Notes: generated by a model from the sequence alone, not told the origin. 61,126 bases of DNA from Gammaproteobacteria bacterium (GCA_003695765.1 RFHQ01000096.1:1-61126), one strand, 5' to 3'. Positions 46,501-55,650 are shown, counted from the first letter of the stretch. Numbers and translations are program-made.

Positions 46501-47445
46501 ATGTCGATACTGATCTGCGGTTCCATCGCCTACGACAACATCATGGTCTTCCAGGGCCGCTTCAAGGACCACATCCTGCCGGACCAGATCCATATCCTGA
46601 ACGTCGCCTTCCGGGTGCCGGAACTGCGCCGCGAATACGGCGGCTGCGCCGGCAACATCGCCTACAACCTGCGCCTGCTCGGCGAACAGCCGCTGATCAT
46701 GGCCACGGTCGGCCGGGATTTCGGCGCCTACCGCGAGTGGCTGGAGCGCCAGGGCCTGGACCTGCGCCACGTGACCGAGCTGCCGGACACGCTGACCGCC
46801 CAGGCCTATATCACCACCGATCTCGACGACAACCAGATCACCGCCTTCCACCCGGGTGCGATGGACCATGCGCACGTGAATCGCGTGCCCGGGGACGGCA
46901 GCATCCGCCTGGGCATCGTCTCGCCGGACGGCCGCGAGGCCATGCTGCAGCACGCCGAACAATACGCCGCGTCCGGCATCCCGTTCGTCTTCGATCCCGG
47001 GCAGGGCTTGCCGATGTTCGACGGCGACGAACTGCGGCACTTCATTCGCCTGGCGAACTGGGTTGCGGTGAACGACTACGAGGGCCAGTTGCTGGCCGAA
47101 CGCACCGGCTGGGACTTCGCTGAGATCGCGACCGAAGTCGCGGCGCTGGTCGTCACCCGCGGCGCCCAGGGCTCGCTGATCTACACCGGCGGGGAGCGCC
47201 TGGAGATTCCGCCGGTGGCTGCACGCGAGGTCGCGGATCCGACCGGCTGCGGCGACGCCTACCGTGCCGGCCTGCTGTTCGGCATCAGCCGGGGGCTGCC
47301 TTGGGAGCGGACGGGCCGGCTGGCCTCGCTGATCGGTGCGCGCAAGGTCGAATCCCGCGGCACGCAGAACCACCGCTTCACGGCAGCCGGCCTCGCCGGC
47401 GAGTATCGCGAGGTCTTCGGGCATGCGCTCGATCTCGGCGCTTAG
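46501..47445 (+). CDS. PfkB family carbohydrate/nucleoside kinase
   Basis: Ribokinase-type sugar or nucleoside kinase, 314 residues. ILICGSIAYDNIMVFQGRF at the N-terminus, YGGCAGNIAYNLRLLG (substrate lid), and the anion-hole/catalytic motif DPTGCGDAYRAG with base D252. These features suggest the adenosine-kinase-like bacterial branch, but the substrate is unproven. GGGAG precedes the ATG. Immediately follows gcvPB and may share its transcript; the 3' end overlaps the protease gene by 23 bases. Confidence 0.87.
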   Translation: MSILICGSIAYDNIMVFQGRFKDHILPDQIHILNVAFRVPELRREYGGCAGNIAYNLRLLGEQPLIMATVGRDFGAYREWLERQGLDLRHVTELPDTLTAQAYITTDLDDNQITAFHPGAMDHAHVNRVPGDGSIRLGIVSPDGREAMLQHAEQYAASGIPFVFDPGQGLPMFDGDELRHFIRLANWVAVNDYEGQLLAERTGWDFAEIATEVAALVVTRGAQGSLIYTGGERLEIPPVAAREVADPTGCGDAYRAGLLFGISRGLPWERTGRLASLIGARKVESRGTQNHRFTAAGLAGEYREVFGHALDLGA

Positions 47446-50293
47446 CCGGCTGGCGGCCCTGGCGCTGCTGGCCGCGGCGGCCGCGCAGGCCGAGTTGCCG
47501 GTCGTCCCGGCGCCGGGCGATTCCGCGGCCTGGCGGGCGACGCTGGAACGCATCGCGACCGGTGTCGTGTCGATCAAGATCGACAGCACGCGCGCTTTCG
47601 ATACCGAATGGAACCAGTCGGGACAGGCCACCGGCTTCGTCGTGGACGCCCGGCGCGGCCTGATCCTGACCAATCGGCACGTCGTCACACCCGGCCCGGT
47701 GCGCGCCGAAGCGCTGTTTCTGAACCAGGAGGAGGTCGACCTGGTGCCGGTGTATCGCGATCCGGTGCACGACTTCGGCTTCTTTCGTTACGACCCGTCG
47801 CAACTGCGCTACATGCAGCCGGCGGAACTGCCGCTGTATCCGGAGGGTGCGCAGGTGGGCCGCGAAGTCCGGGTGGTCGGCAACGATGCCGGCGAACAGC
47901 TGTCGATCCTGTCCGGCACGATCGCCCGCCTGCGTCGCCAGGCGCCGGATTACGGCGCCGGCAACTACAACGACTTCAATACCTTCTACCTGCAGGCGGC
48001 CTCGGGCACCTCCGGCGGATCCTCGGGCTCGCCGGTGATCGACATCCGCGGCCGGGTCGTCGCGCTGAACGCCGGCGGCGCATCGGCCGCGGCCTCGAGC
48101 TTCTTCCTGCCGCTGGATCGTGTCCGGCGCGCCTTGCGACTGCTGCAGGCGGGCCGGGCGGTGAGCCGCGGCACGCTGGCGACGACCTTCGTGCACCAGC
48201 GCTTCGCCGAGTTGCGCCGTCTCGGCCTGGACGAACGGACCGAGGCCGAAGTGCGCCGGCGCTTCCCGGACCAGACCGGCATGCTGGTCGTCCAGCAGCT
48301 GACGCCGGACAGCGTGGCCGACGGCCGGCTGGAGGTCGGTGACATCCTGGTCCGCGTGGACGGCCGGCTGGTCACGGAATTCGTGCCGCTGGAGGACATC
48401 CTCGATGCGCATGTCGGCGAGGACATTGCGGTGCAGGTCAGCCGCGACGGGCGCTTGCAGGATCTCCGGCTGCCGGTCGCGGACCTGCATGCGATCACGC
48501 CGGACGAGTACCTGGAATTCGGCGATGCGGTCGTCAACAAGCTGTCCTATCAGCTCGCCCGGCACCTGAACCGCCCGATCGCCGGCGTCTATGTCGCGAA
48601 TCCGGGCTACGTCTTCGGCTCGGCCGGTATCCCGCGCGGCAGCGTGATCGTGGCAATGGGCGAGCGGCAGGTCGTCGATCTCGACGATTTCGAGGCGGCC
48701 CTGGACGGGCTGGCCGACGGCGAGCGGGTGGCCGTGCGCTTTTTCACCTTCGACGATCCGGCCGCCAGCAAGCTGCGCCTGATGCGCATGGAGCGGCGCT
48801 GGTTCCCGGCGCAACGCTGCCGGCGCGACGATCGCATCGGCCTGTGGCCCTGCCGGCCGCTGGCCTCGGGGCCGGCGCCGAAGCCGCCGCGTCCCGGCAG
48901 CGCGCGTTTCGTGGCGCACAAGGATCCGCGTGCCCGGGCGCTGGCGCCGAGCCTTGTGCTGGTCAATTTCGACATGCCGTACACGGTCTCGGGCGTTTCC
49001 GAGCAGCACTACTACGGCACCGGCGTAGTGCTGGACGCGGAGCAGGGCTATGTCGCCGTCGATCGCAATACCGTGCCGGAGGCCATGGGCGACGTCTTCC
49101 TGACCTTCGGCGGCGAGCTCGAGATACCAGGCCGGGTGGTCTACGTGCACCCGACGCACAACCTCGCCCTGCTGGGCTACGACCCGGCGCTGCTGGGCGA
49201 CACGCCGGTGCGCGCGGCGCGGCTGAGCACGCGCGTGCCGGAGCCGGGTCAGCAGGTCTGGGTCATCGGCCGGCGGGCCGACACCAAGCTGGTGCACCAG
49301 GCGACCGAGGTCGCGTCGATCGAGCCCTTGCTTTTCCCGCTGTCGCGGACCATGCGCTTCCGCGATACCAACATGGAGACCCTGTCGCTGGTCAACGGCC
49401 CGCTGGACATCGACGGCGTCATCACCGACCGGCGGGGGCGCGTGCAGTCATTGTGGTCGAGCTTTGCCTACCAGGGCGGCGGTGAGCTGAACCAGGAGAA
49501 CAAGGGCGTGCTGGCCGAGTACGTGGAGGAGTTGCTGGCGCTGGGCCGCGACGGCCGCGAGCTGAATTCGATCGAGGTCGAATGGCGTCAGATGCCGCTG
49601 TCGGCCGCGCGCAAGTTCGGCCTGGACGAGGTCTGGCTGCGCCGCCTCGCCGCGCACGATCCGGAACGCCGCCAGGCGCTGGCCGTGGTGCGCACCGTCG
49701 CCGGCACCCCGGCGGCCGAACAACTGGTGCCGGGCGACATCCTGCTGGCGATCGACGACCAGCCGGTGACGCGCTTTCGCGAGGTCGAGCGGGCGGTCCA
49801 GGGACGCGACCGCGTTGCGCTGGACATTCTGCGCGACGGCCGGGTGCAGCGCCTCACGGTCGCCACGGTCGCGCTGCACGGCCGCGGCGTGCGGCGCGCC
49901 GTGGTCTGGAGCGGCGCCCTGCTGCAGGCGCCGTATCGCGACATGGCGGCACAGCGCGCGATCGAGCCCTATGGCGTCTATGTCGCCTATTTCTCCTACG
50001 GTTCGCCGGCCTCTCGCTACGGCCTGTTCGCGGGCCGGCGCATCGTCGAGGTCGACGGGCAGCCGACGCCGGATCTCGACAGCTTCATCGCCCTGGTCCG
50101 CGATCGCCCCGATCGCGCCGCGCTGCGCCTGAAGACCATCGTCTGGAACGGCACGGTCGAGGTGCTGACGATGAAGCTCGACCAGATCTACTGGCCAGGC
50201 GCCGAGATCATCGACACCGGCGATGGCTGGCAGCGCCGGCCGATCACGCCGGGTCCGGTGCCAGCGCCGCCAGCACCGCCTGCCAGTCGCTGA
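47423..50293 (+). CDS. Double HtrA-like PDZ serine protease (Nma111-like)
   Basis: Exported protease of 956 residues with two trypsin-like domains and PDZ modules. A signal peptide (ISALSRLAALALLAAAAAQA) precedes domain 1, which keeps the triad: H86 (LTNRHVV), D117 (PVHDFGFFRY) and S201 (GGSSGSPV). A PDZ region follows (~280-370) and a second (~395-460). Domain 2 has lost its triad: VDRNTV replaces TNRHVV, THNLALLGYD replaces HDFGFF, and no GNSG-like serine is present. PDZ modules follow, one around LVPGDILLAIDDQPVTRF. Organisation parallels yeast Nma111, where domain 2 is also non-catalytic. Overlaps the convergent SDR gene by 50 bases. Confidence 0.9.
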   Translation: MRSISALSRLAALALLAAAAAQAELPVVPAPGDSAAWRATLERIATGVVSIKIDSTRAFDTEWNQSGQATGFVVDARRGLILTNRHVVTPGPVRAEALFLNQEEVDLVPVYRDPVHDFGFFRYDPSQLRYMQPAELPLYPEGAQVGREVRVVGNDAGEQLSILSGTIARLRRQAPDYGAGNYNDFNTFYLQAASGTSGGSSGSPVIDIRGRVVALNAGGASAAASSFFLPLDRVRRALRLLQAGRAVSRGTLATTFVHQRFAELRRLGLDERTEAEVRRRFPDQTGMLVVQQLTPDSVADGRLEVGDILVRVDGRLVTEFVPLEDILDAHVGEDIAVQVSRDGRLQDLRLPVADLHAITPDEYLEFGDAVVNKLSYQLARHLNRPIAGVYVANPGYVFGSAGIPRGSVIVAMGERQVVDLDDFEAALDGLADGERVAVRFFTFDDPAASKLRLMRMERRWFPAQRCRRDDRIGLWPCRPLASGPAPKPPRPGSARFVAHKDPRARALAPSLVLVNFDMPYTVSGVSEQHYYGTGVVLDAEQGYVAVDRNTVPEAMGDVFLTFGGELEIPGRVVYVHPTHNLALLGYDPALLGDTPVRAARLSTRVPEPGQQVWVIGRRADTKLVHQATEVASIEPLLFPLSRTMRFRDTNMETLSLVNGPLDIDGVITDRRGRVQSLWSSFAYQGGGELNQENKGVLAEYVEELLALGRDGRELNSIEVEWRQMPLSAARKFGLDEVWLRRLAAHDPERRQALAVVRTVAGTPAAEQLVPGDILLAIDDQPVTRFREVERAVQGRDRVALDILRDGRVQRLTVATVALHGRGVRRAVVWSGALLQAPYRDMAAQRAIEPYGVYVAYFSYGSPASRYGLFAGRRIVEVDGQPTPDLDSFIALVRDRPDRAALRLKTIVWNGTVEVLTMKLDQIYWPGAEIIDTGDGWQRRPITPGPVPAPPAPPASR

Positions 50294-51011
50294 CCGGCTC
50301 ACCGTCGCTGCGGTAGAGCTCGAAAGTCTTGTTGCGCGACGCCTCCGGATAGAACAGCGCGGCCACGCAGACCGTCGCCAGGTCGGCGCGTGGCACGGTT
50401 GCCCGGCCGACTTGCGGATCGCCCTGGACGACGACGAGCCGGCCCTGGCCGCCGGCTTCGTTCACCAGCCCGCCCGGGCGAATGATCGTGTATGGCACGC
50501 CGCTGGCACGCAGAGCCTGTTCGCCGCGTGCCTTCCAGATCAGGACGTCGCCGAACATCTTGTTCAGCGGATGGTCCTCATGTGTCACACCCATCGACGA
50601 GACCAGCACGAAATGCCGCAAACCGGCCTTGGCCGCGGCCTGCGCCAGATTGCGCACGCCCTCGAAATCGACCTTCTCCGGCCGGTCCGGCCCGGTGGCG
50701 CTGCGCGCGCCGATCGCGGAGATCAGCGCATCCATGCCGGCCATCGCCGCCGGCAGGCTGGCCGGATCCTTGACGTCACCGGTGACGATCTCGAGCTCGT
50801 CGCCGAGGAGCCGCCGGGCCTTCTCCGCGTCCCGGACGAATGCCCTGACGGTAAAGCCCTGGCGCTGCAGTTCCCGGACGACCAGTCGGCCGGTCTGGCC
50901 GGTGGCGCCGACGACCAGAACCTTGCCGATTGCCGGCGGCCGGGCCGTCGCGCTGCAGCCGCAGACGAGCGCAAGCAGCAGCACCAGCAGGGCGCGTCGA
51001 TCGATGCTCAT
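50244..51011 (-). CDS. NAD(P)-binding SDR-type protein with lipoprotein-like signal
   Basis: 255 residues. NmrA/atypical-SDR Rossmann motif VLVVGATGQTGRLVVREL; downstream VSSMGV and YTIIRPGGL (YxxK-like site degenerate). Unusually, the first ~20 residues (RRALLVLLLALVCGCS) form a signal sequence with a lipobox-like VCGC, so the protein may be membrane-anchored outside the cytoplasm. No internal start leads directly into the Rossmann fold. Substrate unknown. Tail overlaps the protease gene. Confidence 0.82.
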   Translation of the reverse strand: MSIDRRALLVLLLALVCGCSATARPPAIGKVLVVGATGQTGRLVVRELQRQGFTVRAFVRDAEKARRLLGDELEIVTGDVKDPASLPAAMAGMDALISAIGARSATGPDRPEKVDFEGVRNLAQAAAKAGLRHFVLVSSMGVTHEDHPLNKMFGDVLIWKARGEQALRASGVPYTIIRPGGLVNEAGGQGRLVVVQGDPQVGRATVPRADLATVCVAALFYPEASRNKTFELYRSDGEPVSDWQAVLAALAPDPA

Positions 51012-51056
51012 GGGTCAATCCTCCGCTTCAGACAGGGGCCGGGCAGCATACGCGAG

Positions 51057-51443
51057 TCAGCGTCGCGCCGCCTGGATCACGGCGATGGCCAGCAACAGCC
51101 AGGACAGCATGAAAGCAGAGCCGCCCAGCGGCACGATCTCGCCGATGGCCTCCGGCGCGCCCAGAGTCTGCGCATAGATCAGGCAGGAGAACACGACGAT
51201 GCCGGCGATCATCAGCGCGCCGGCGCCTAGCCAGGCCCAGCCACCCAGCCGTGCGCCCAGCGCTCCGGTCAGGACCAGCCCGAGGCCGTGGTAGTACTGC
51301 ATCTGGACGGCCCATTGCCAGGCCTCCAGCTCGCCGGCGCCGACCTTGCCGGCCAGGCCGTGAAAGCCGTAGGCGCTGAGTGCGCCGGCACTGGCGAGGA
51401 ACAGGCAGCCGGCGACGAGGAAGATCTTGCTATACAGGTTCAT
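51057..51443 (-). CDS. DUF423 family membrane protein
   Basis: 128 residues, DUF423 (YgdD/YwdK) family, function unknown. Four hydrophobic helices; family markers SAYGFHGLAG near residue 24 and QWAVQMQYYHGLGLVLTG; C-terminal PLGGSAFMLSWLLLA. Start ATG at 51443. Divergent from the aldo/keto reductase; SDR gene follows 45 bases later on the same strand. Confidence 0.92.
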   Translation of the reverse strand: MNLYSKIFLVAGCLFLASAGALSAYGFHGLAGKVGAGELEAWQWAVQMQYYHGLGLVLTGALGARLGGWAWLGAGALMIAGIVVFSCLIYAQTLGAPEAIGEIVPLGGSAFMLSWLLLAIAVIQAARR

Positions 51444-51474
51444 CGATGGCGCTCCCGGACGGCTCGTCGCGGTG

Positions 51475-51480
51475 TATTCT
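51475..51480 (+). promoter_or_regulatory. Possible -10 of the aldo/keto reductase gene
   Basis: TATTCT within GTGTATTCTAG in the 68-base divergent gap to DUF423. The predicted start is ~25 bases before the TTG. Confidence 0.35.
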
Positions 51481-51511
51481 AGCGGCGCTCTGGCAACGGG
51501 GGTGAACGGGA

Positions 51512-52495
51512 TTGGAGCCGCGGGAGTTTGGCAGCACGGGCGTAGCCGTGCCGGTGCTGGGACTGGGCTGCATGGGACTGGTCGGCTGGTACGGCGAACG
51601 GGACGACGCCGAGGCCCGCGCCACGGTCGAGCGGGCGCTGGACCTGGGAATGCGGCATCTCGACACCGCGGCGGTCTACCAGGATGGCGAGAACGAGCGT
51701 TTCGTCGGCCGTTGCATCCGCGGTCGCCGGGACGAGGTCTTCCTGGCCACCAAGGGCGGGATGGAACGCGATGCCAGCGGCCGCCTGCGCGTCGACAACC
51801 GGCCGGAAACGATCCGGCGCGCCTGCGACGAGAGTCTGCAGCGGCTCGGCGTCGAGTGTATCGACCTCTATTACCTGCACCGCCGCGACCCGGCGGTGCC
51901 GCTGGACGATTCGATCGGTGCGCTGGTCGACCTCGTCGCGGCCGGCAAGGTGCGCTTCATCGGGCTGTCCGAGGTCGCGCCGGCCACGCTGCGCGAGGCC
52001 CATGGGCTGTATCCGGTCGCCGCGTTGCAGAGCGAATTGTCGCTGTGGACCCGCTCTGCCACCCAGCCGGCGCTGCAGGCCTGCCGCGAGCTGGGCGTGG
52101 CCTTCGTCGCTTACAGCCCGCTCGGCCGCGGCTTCTTGTCGGGCAGGCTGCGCAGTGTCGAGGACCTGCCGGAAGGCGATACGCGGCGGCTGTTTCCGCG
52201 CTTCAGCGCCGATAACCTCGCCGCCAATCAGGCCGTCGCAGAGCGCCTGGCGGAGCTGGCCGGTCGCTTCGGCTGTACGGCGGCCCAGCTCGCGCTGGCC
52301 TGGGTGTTGGCCCAGGGGCGCGGAGTCTTCGCGATCGTTGGCACCAAGCGGCGCCGTTATCTCGACGAGAACCTCGGCGCGCTCGCGGTCGAACTGAGCG
52401 CCGCGGACCTGGAGACCATCGAGGCGGCACTGCCGGAGGAGCTGATCGCAGGCGAGCGCTACCCGGCTGGCATGCAGGACAGCCTGAACGGCTGA
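51512..52495 (+). CDS. Aldo/keto reductase
   Basis: NADPH-dependent aldehyde/ketone reductase, AKR family (general stress/YajO-like clade). 327 residues from a TTG (EPREFGSTGVAVPVLGLGCMG), the only start giving the full first strand; a purine-rich GGGGGTGAACGGG precedes it. Catalytic D-Y-K-H: LDTAAVY (Asp, Tyr), FLATKGG (Lys) and DLYYLHRRDP (His). C-terminal NADPH-binding FAIVGTKRRRYLDENLGA. Substrate not assignable. Confidence 0.93.
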   Translation: MEPREFGSTGVAVPVLGLGCMGLVGWYGERDDAEARATVERALDLGMRHLDTAAVYQDGENERFVGRCIRGRRDEVFLATKGGMERDASGRLRVDNRPETIRRACDESLQRLGVECIDLYYLHRRDPAVPLDDSIGALVDLVAAGKVRFIGLSEVAPATLREAHGLYPVAALQSELSLWTRSATQPALQACRELGVAFVAYSPLGRGFLSGRLRSVEDLPEGDTRRLFPRFSADNLAANQAVAERLAELAGRFGCTAAQLALAWVLAQGRGVFAIVGTKRRRYLDENLGALAVELSAADLETIEAALPEELIAGERYPAGMQDSLNG

Positions 52496-52618
52496 CCTGG
52501 CGCGCGGGGCGGTTGCCTGTCGTTGCCAGCCCCGGGCACCGGCGGATCGACGAACGCGGTCGCGTTTCCCTGGCGGACCTGAATCGCTGCTGGGCCGGAA
52601 GTGCCGGCCGTGAGGTTC

Positions 52619-52624
52619 TATAAT
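52619..52624 (+). promoter_or_regulatory. Consensus -10 (TATAAT) before the helical protein gene
   Basis: TATAAT within GTTCTATAATCC, 32 bases before the ATG at 52656; AGGAG lies 8 bases before the ATG. The rest of the 160-base gap (52496-52655) shows nothing recognisable. Confidence 0.55.
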
Positions 52625-52655
52625 CCTGGCCAAGCCAACGGGCCAGGAGATCGGC

Positions 52656-53213
52656 ATGAGCACGTTGCGGGAAAGGATCGCCAATGAACGGCGCCGACTG
52701 CGCGAGGTGCGGCAGAAATTGTCGGCTGCGATCGAACAGGGATCCGGTGGCGACGCCGATTGGGTGCCGTTCTACATCGCCGTGGCCGACTACATGGAAG
52801 CCGCCATGCAGCGCCTGCACGCACAGGACGTGAAGATGGGCGACATGATCCGCGACAAGCTCGGCGAGCTGGATGCGGCGGCCGAACAGGCGCTCAGGGA
52901 GCTCGATGAGCGCCTGAGCGGCAACGAGCAGCGCCTGCGGGCCTTGCTCGCGGCGCGGGACCGCCTGCGCAGCGACGGCGCGGCGGCGTTGCCGGATTTC
53001 GAGGCGGCGGCGCGCGAGTTCACCGCGTTCATCGTCGCGAACATGGGGCACCATGGCGCGACCACCGATCTGGCCGCGCGCCTGTTCAGCCCGGCCGACT
53101 GGGAATACATGGCCGGCATCAGCGACGAGGAGCTGGCGCGAGAGGTGGCACTGTTCGAGCGCGTCACGGCGACTACACCGCCAGGGCTGCAGCCGGCCAG
53201 CGACGCGGAATGA
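52656..53213 (+). CDS. All-helical protein, possible hemerythrin-like domain
   Basis: 185 residues, not recognised with confidence. The pattern VPFYIAVADYMEAAMQRLHAQD then long amphipathic helices, and FIVANMGHHGATTDLAARLFSPADWEYMAGISDEEL resembles HHE/hemerythrin-like proteins, with candidate ligands at H55 and the HH pair at ~130. E-x-L-x-R-rich helices make a coiled coil also possible. Own -10 TATAAT and AGGAG. Neighbour on its right, tail-to-tail, is a c-di-GMP protein. Confidence 0.6.
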   Translation: MSTLRERIANERRRLREVRQKLSAAIEQGSGGDADWVPFYIAVADYMEAAMQRLHAQDVKMGDMIRDKLGELDAAAEQALRELDERLSGNEQRLRALLAARDRLRSDGAAALPDFEAAAREFTAFIVANMGHHGATTDLAARLFSPADWEYMAGISDEELAREVALFERVTATTPPGLQPASDAE

Positions 53214-53234
53214 CGCGCCGCCGGCCGCGGCGCG
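53214..53234. terminator. GC hairpin between convergent genes
   Basis: CGCGCCGC, CGGCC, GCGGCGCG forms an 8-bp stem between the helical-protein stop and the GGDEF/EAL stop. There is no U-tract, so a terminator role is tentative. Confidence 0.35.
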
Positions 53235-53235
53235 A

Positions 53236-55650
53236 CTAGCCGACGGTCCGGATGCGCTCGGCCGCGGCGTTGGCGGCGAAGCTGAGATCGACCTGCCCGT
53301 GCCCGGATTCCAGCGCGCGATCCAGCGCGAGGTTGTAGTCCCTGACCCAGCCGCCGAACTGCTCGGCCGGCATCGGCCGGGCAATGTAGAAGCCCTGCGC
53401 GCGTTCGCAGGCATGCGCGGCGAGCCAGCGCAGCGTCGCGCGGTTCTCCACACCCTCGGCCAGCACCTCCATGCCGAGGCTGTGAGCCAGGTCGATGGCC
53501 GAGCGCACGATGGCCACATCCGCACGGTTGCCCGGCAGCTCCATCACGAAGGAGCGATCGATCTTCACCTCGTCGACAGGCAGGTTCTTCACCTGCACCA
53601 GCGACGAATAGCCGGTACCGAAGTCGTCGATCGAGATCCGCGCCCCGAGATCCCGCAGGCAGCCGAGCACGCGCCGTGCGTGCGCCAGGTCGTGCACCAG
53701 GGCCTGCTCGGTGATTTCCAGCACGAGGTAGCGCGCCGACAGGTCGTGATCGCGCAGCAGCGCCGAGATCATCAACGGCAGATCCGGGTTCAGCAGGTCG
53801 CGGCCGGACAGATTCACCGAGATGTCGAGGTCGAGCTGTTCCTCCTGCCACAGACGGCATTCGCGGATGCTGGCCGCGAGCGCCCAGTCGGTCACCAGCG
53901 AGATATTGCCCGATTCCTCGGCGATGCTGATGAACTCGTTCGGCATCAGGAAGCCGAGATTAGGGTGGTCCCAGCGCAGCAGCGCCTCCGCACCGCAGAC
54001 GCGGTTGTCCGCGAGCCGGATCTTCGGTTGCAGGAACAGCTTGAACTCGTCGTGACGGGCGGCGCGGCGCAGGTCGCCTAGAATCGCCAGCTGGCGCACG
54101 TGCCGCTCTTCGCGGCCGTCGCAGTAGACCCGGACCGGTTCCTCTGCGGCCTTGGCGTCGTTCTTGGCGACGGCGGCGCGCAGCAGCAGCTTGTCGGGTT
54201 GCCGGCCGTGTTCCGGGAAACAGCTGATGCCGATGAAGGCATCGAGGCTGACATTGACGTCCTGGACGCTGAGACCGGCACCGAGCAGGCGCAGCAGTTC
54301 GGCGGCGGTCTCTGCCGCTTGGCTTGCATCGACGCCGGCCATGACGACGAGGAACTCGTCGCCTTCGAGCCGCGCCAGGACGTGCCGGGCGTCGAGGCTG
54401 GCGCGCATGCGCTCGGCGGCCTGCGACAGCAGCGCGTCGCCGATGTCGTGTCCCAGCGACGCGGTGATCGCGCTCAGCCGGTTCAGGTCGATCAGCAGGA
54501 CGCTGACCGGCATCCCGTCGGCATCGGCCAGCGCGATCGCGTCGGCCAGCTTCTGCAGCGCGAGCAGGCGGTTGGGCAGCCCGGTGAGCTGGTCGAACTG
54601 GGCTTGATAAGTGATCCGTTCCTCGCGCTCGGCGATGCCCTCCTGCATCGCGTTGAAGGCGGCGGCCAGCTCGCCCAGTTCGTCGGACCGCTTGATCTGC
54701 AGGCCCTCGGTATAGACGCCTTCGCGGATGCGCCGGGCGGCGCGCAGCAGCTCGCCGATCGGCTGGCCGATGTGGCGGGCCAGCAGTCCACCCAGCAGCA
54801 GGGCGGCGACCATGGCGAACAGCACGACGGCGGCGATGTGCAGGCGCAGGCCGGCGTAGCCGGCACGCGCGGCCGAGACCGACTCCTGCAGCAGTAGCAC
54901 GAGGTCGGGTGCGTCGTCGATCAGCCGGCGCTGTATCACCCGGTAACGGTGCTCGCCGGCCGCGGCCATCCGGCTGCCGTCCGCGAGCCGCTGAGCCGCC
55001 AGAACCGAGTGGACGACCGCCTCGGCCTCGCCGGCCGGCAGTGTCGAGGCGATCACCGCCGGCGGCTCCTGCGACAGGTCGATCAGCGTCGCATCGAGTC
55101 CGGTCAGGCGATGAATGCTGCGGGTGGCGTCGGCGCCGAGTTCGTAGCCGATCGTCAGCCACAGCGGCGGTTGCGTCTCCGGGACGGGCACCGTCCGCAT
55201 CTCGTAGATGCGCCCGCCGTGGCGCAGGATGCTGACCGGCCGGGCATCGTCGGCTGCGCTGCTCAGCAGGCCAGGAAATGCGAGGCGCGGTGGATCGAGG
55301 CTGTCCGTCTGGCCGATGACCCGCCCGCTGGCGTCCATCAAGACGGCGATGTCCGCGCGCGCGCCGCGCGCGCGGCGCCGCAGCTCGGCTTGCAATTGCC
55401 CGGCGTCGCCGTTCAGCGCGATGCGCCGGAAATCCGGATTGGAAGCGACCAGCCGCACGGTGTTCATCATCCCCCGGTCGCGGGTGGCCCATAGCTGATC
55501 GAAGACGTCGGCGCGGGTGAGCAGGGAGCGCGCGAGGCGGTCGTTGGCGTCGCGGTAGGCCCAGAGGATCACCGGCGCGGTCATCAGCAGCACGATGATT
55601 GCGATGACCAGCACACTGGCGATTTGAATCTTGCTGCGCAGTTTCAGCAT
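53236..55650 (-). CDS. GGDEF/EAL c-di-GMP protein with periplasmic sensor and HAMP
   Basis: 804 residues. TM1 (~10-32), a ~240-residue periplasmic sensor resembling CHASE4, TM2 (~270-292), HAMP (~293-345), GGDEF and EAL domains. The GGDEF signature is EGDEF at 429-433; the first Gly is replaced and IDLNRLSAI lacks a clear match to the upstream metal site, so cyclase activity is doubtful. The EAL domain looks active: EAL 555-557, NLSGRDL (Asn), LEITEQ (Glu), DDFGTGYSSL, VKIDRSFV and LAEGVE then QGFYIARPM. Predicted c-di-GMP phosphodiesterase controlled by an external signal. Confidence 0.93.
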   Translation of the reverse strand: MLKLRSKIQIASVLVIAIIVLLMTAPVILWAYRDANDRLARSLLTRADVFDQLWATRDRGMMNTVRLVASNPDFRRIALNGDAGQLQAELRRRARGARADIAVLMDASGRVIGQTDSLDPPRLAFPGLLSSAADDARPVSILRHGGRIYEMRTVPVPETQPPLWLTIGYELGADATRSIHRLTGLDATLIDLSQEPPAVIASTLPAGEAEAVVHSVLAAQRLADGSRMAAAGEHRYRVIQRRLIDDAPDLVLLLQESVSAARAGYAGLRLHIAAVVLFAMVAALLLGGLLARHIGQPIGELLRAARRIREGVYTEGLQIKRSDELGELAAAFNAMQEGIAEREERITYQAQFDQLTGLPNRLLALQKLADAIALADADGMPVSVLLIDLNRLSAITASLGHDIGDALLSQAAERMRASLDARHVLARLEGDEFLVVMAGVDASQAAETAAELLRLLGAGLSVQDVNVSLDAFIGISCFPEHGRQPDKLLLRAAVAKNDAKAAEEPVRVYCDGREERHVRQLAILGDLRRAARHDEFKLFLQPKIRLADNRVCGAEALLRWDHPNLGFLMPNEFISIAEESGNISLVTDWALAASIRECRLWQEEQLDLDISVNLSGRDLLNPDLPLMISALLRDHDLSARYLVLEITEQALVHDLAHARRVLGCLRDLGARISIDDFGTGYSSLVQVKNLPVDEVKIDRSFVMELPGNRADVAIVRSAIDLAHSLGMEVLAEGVENRATLRWLAAHACERAQGFYIARPMPAEQFGGWVRDYNLALDRALESGHGQVDLSFAANAAAERIRTVG

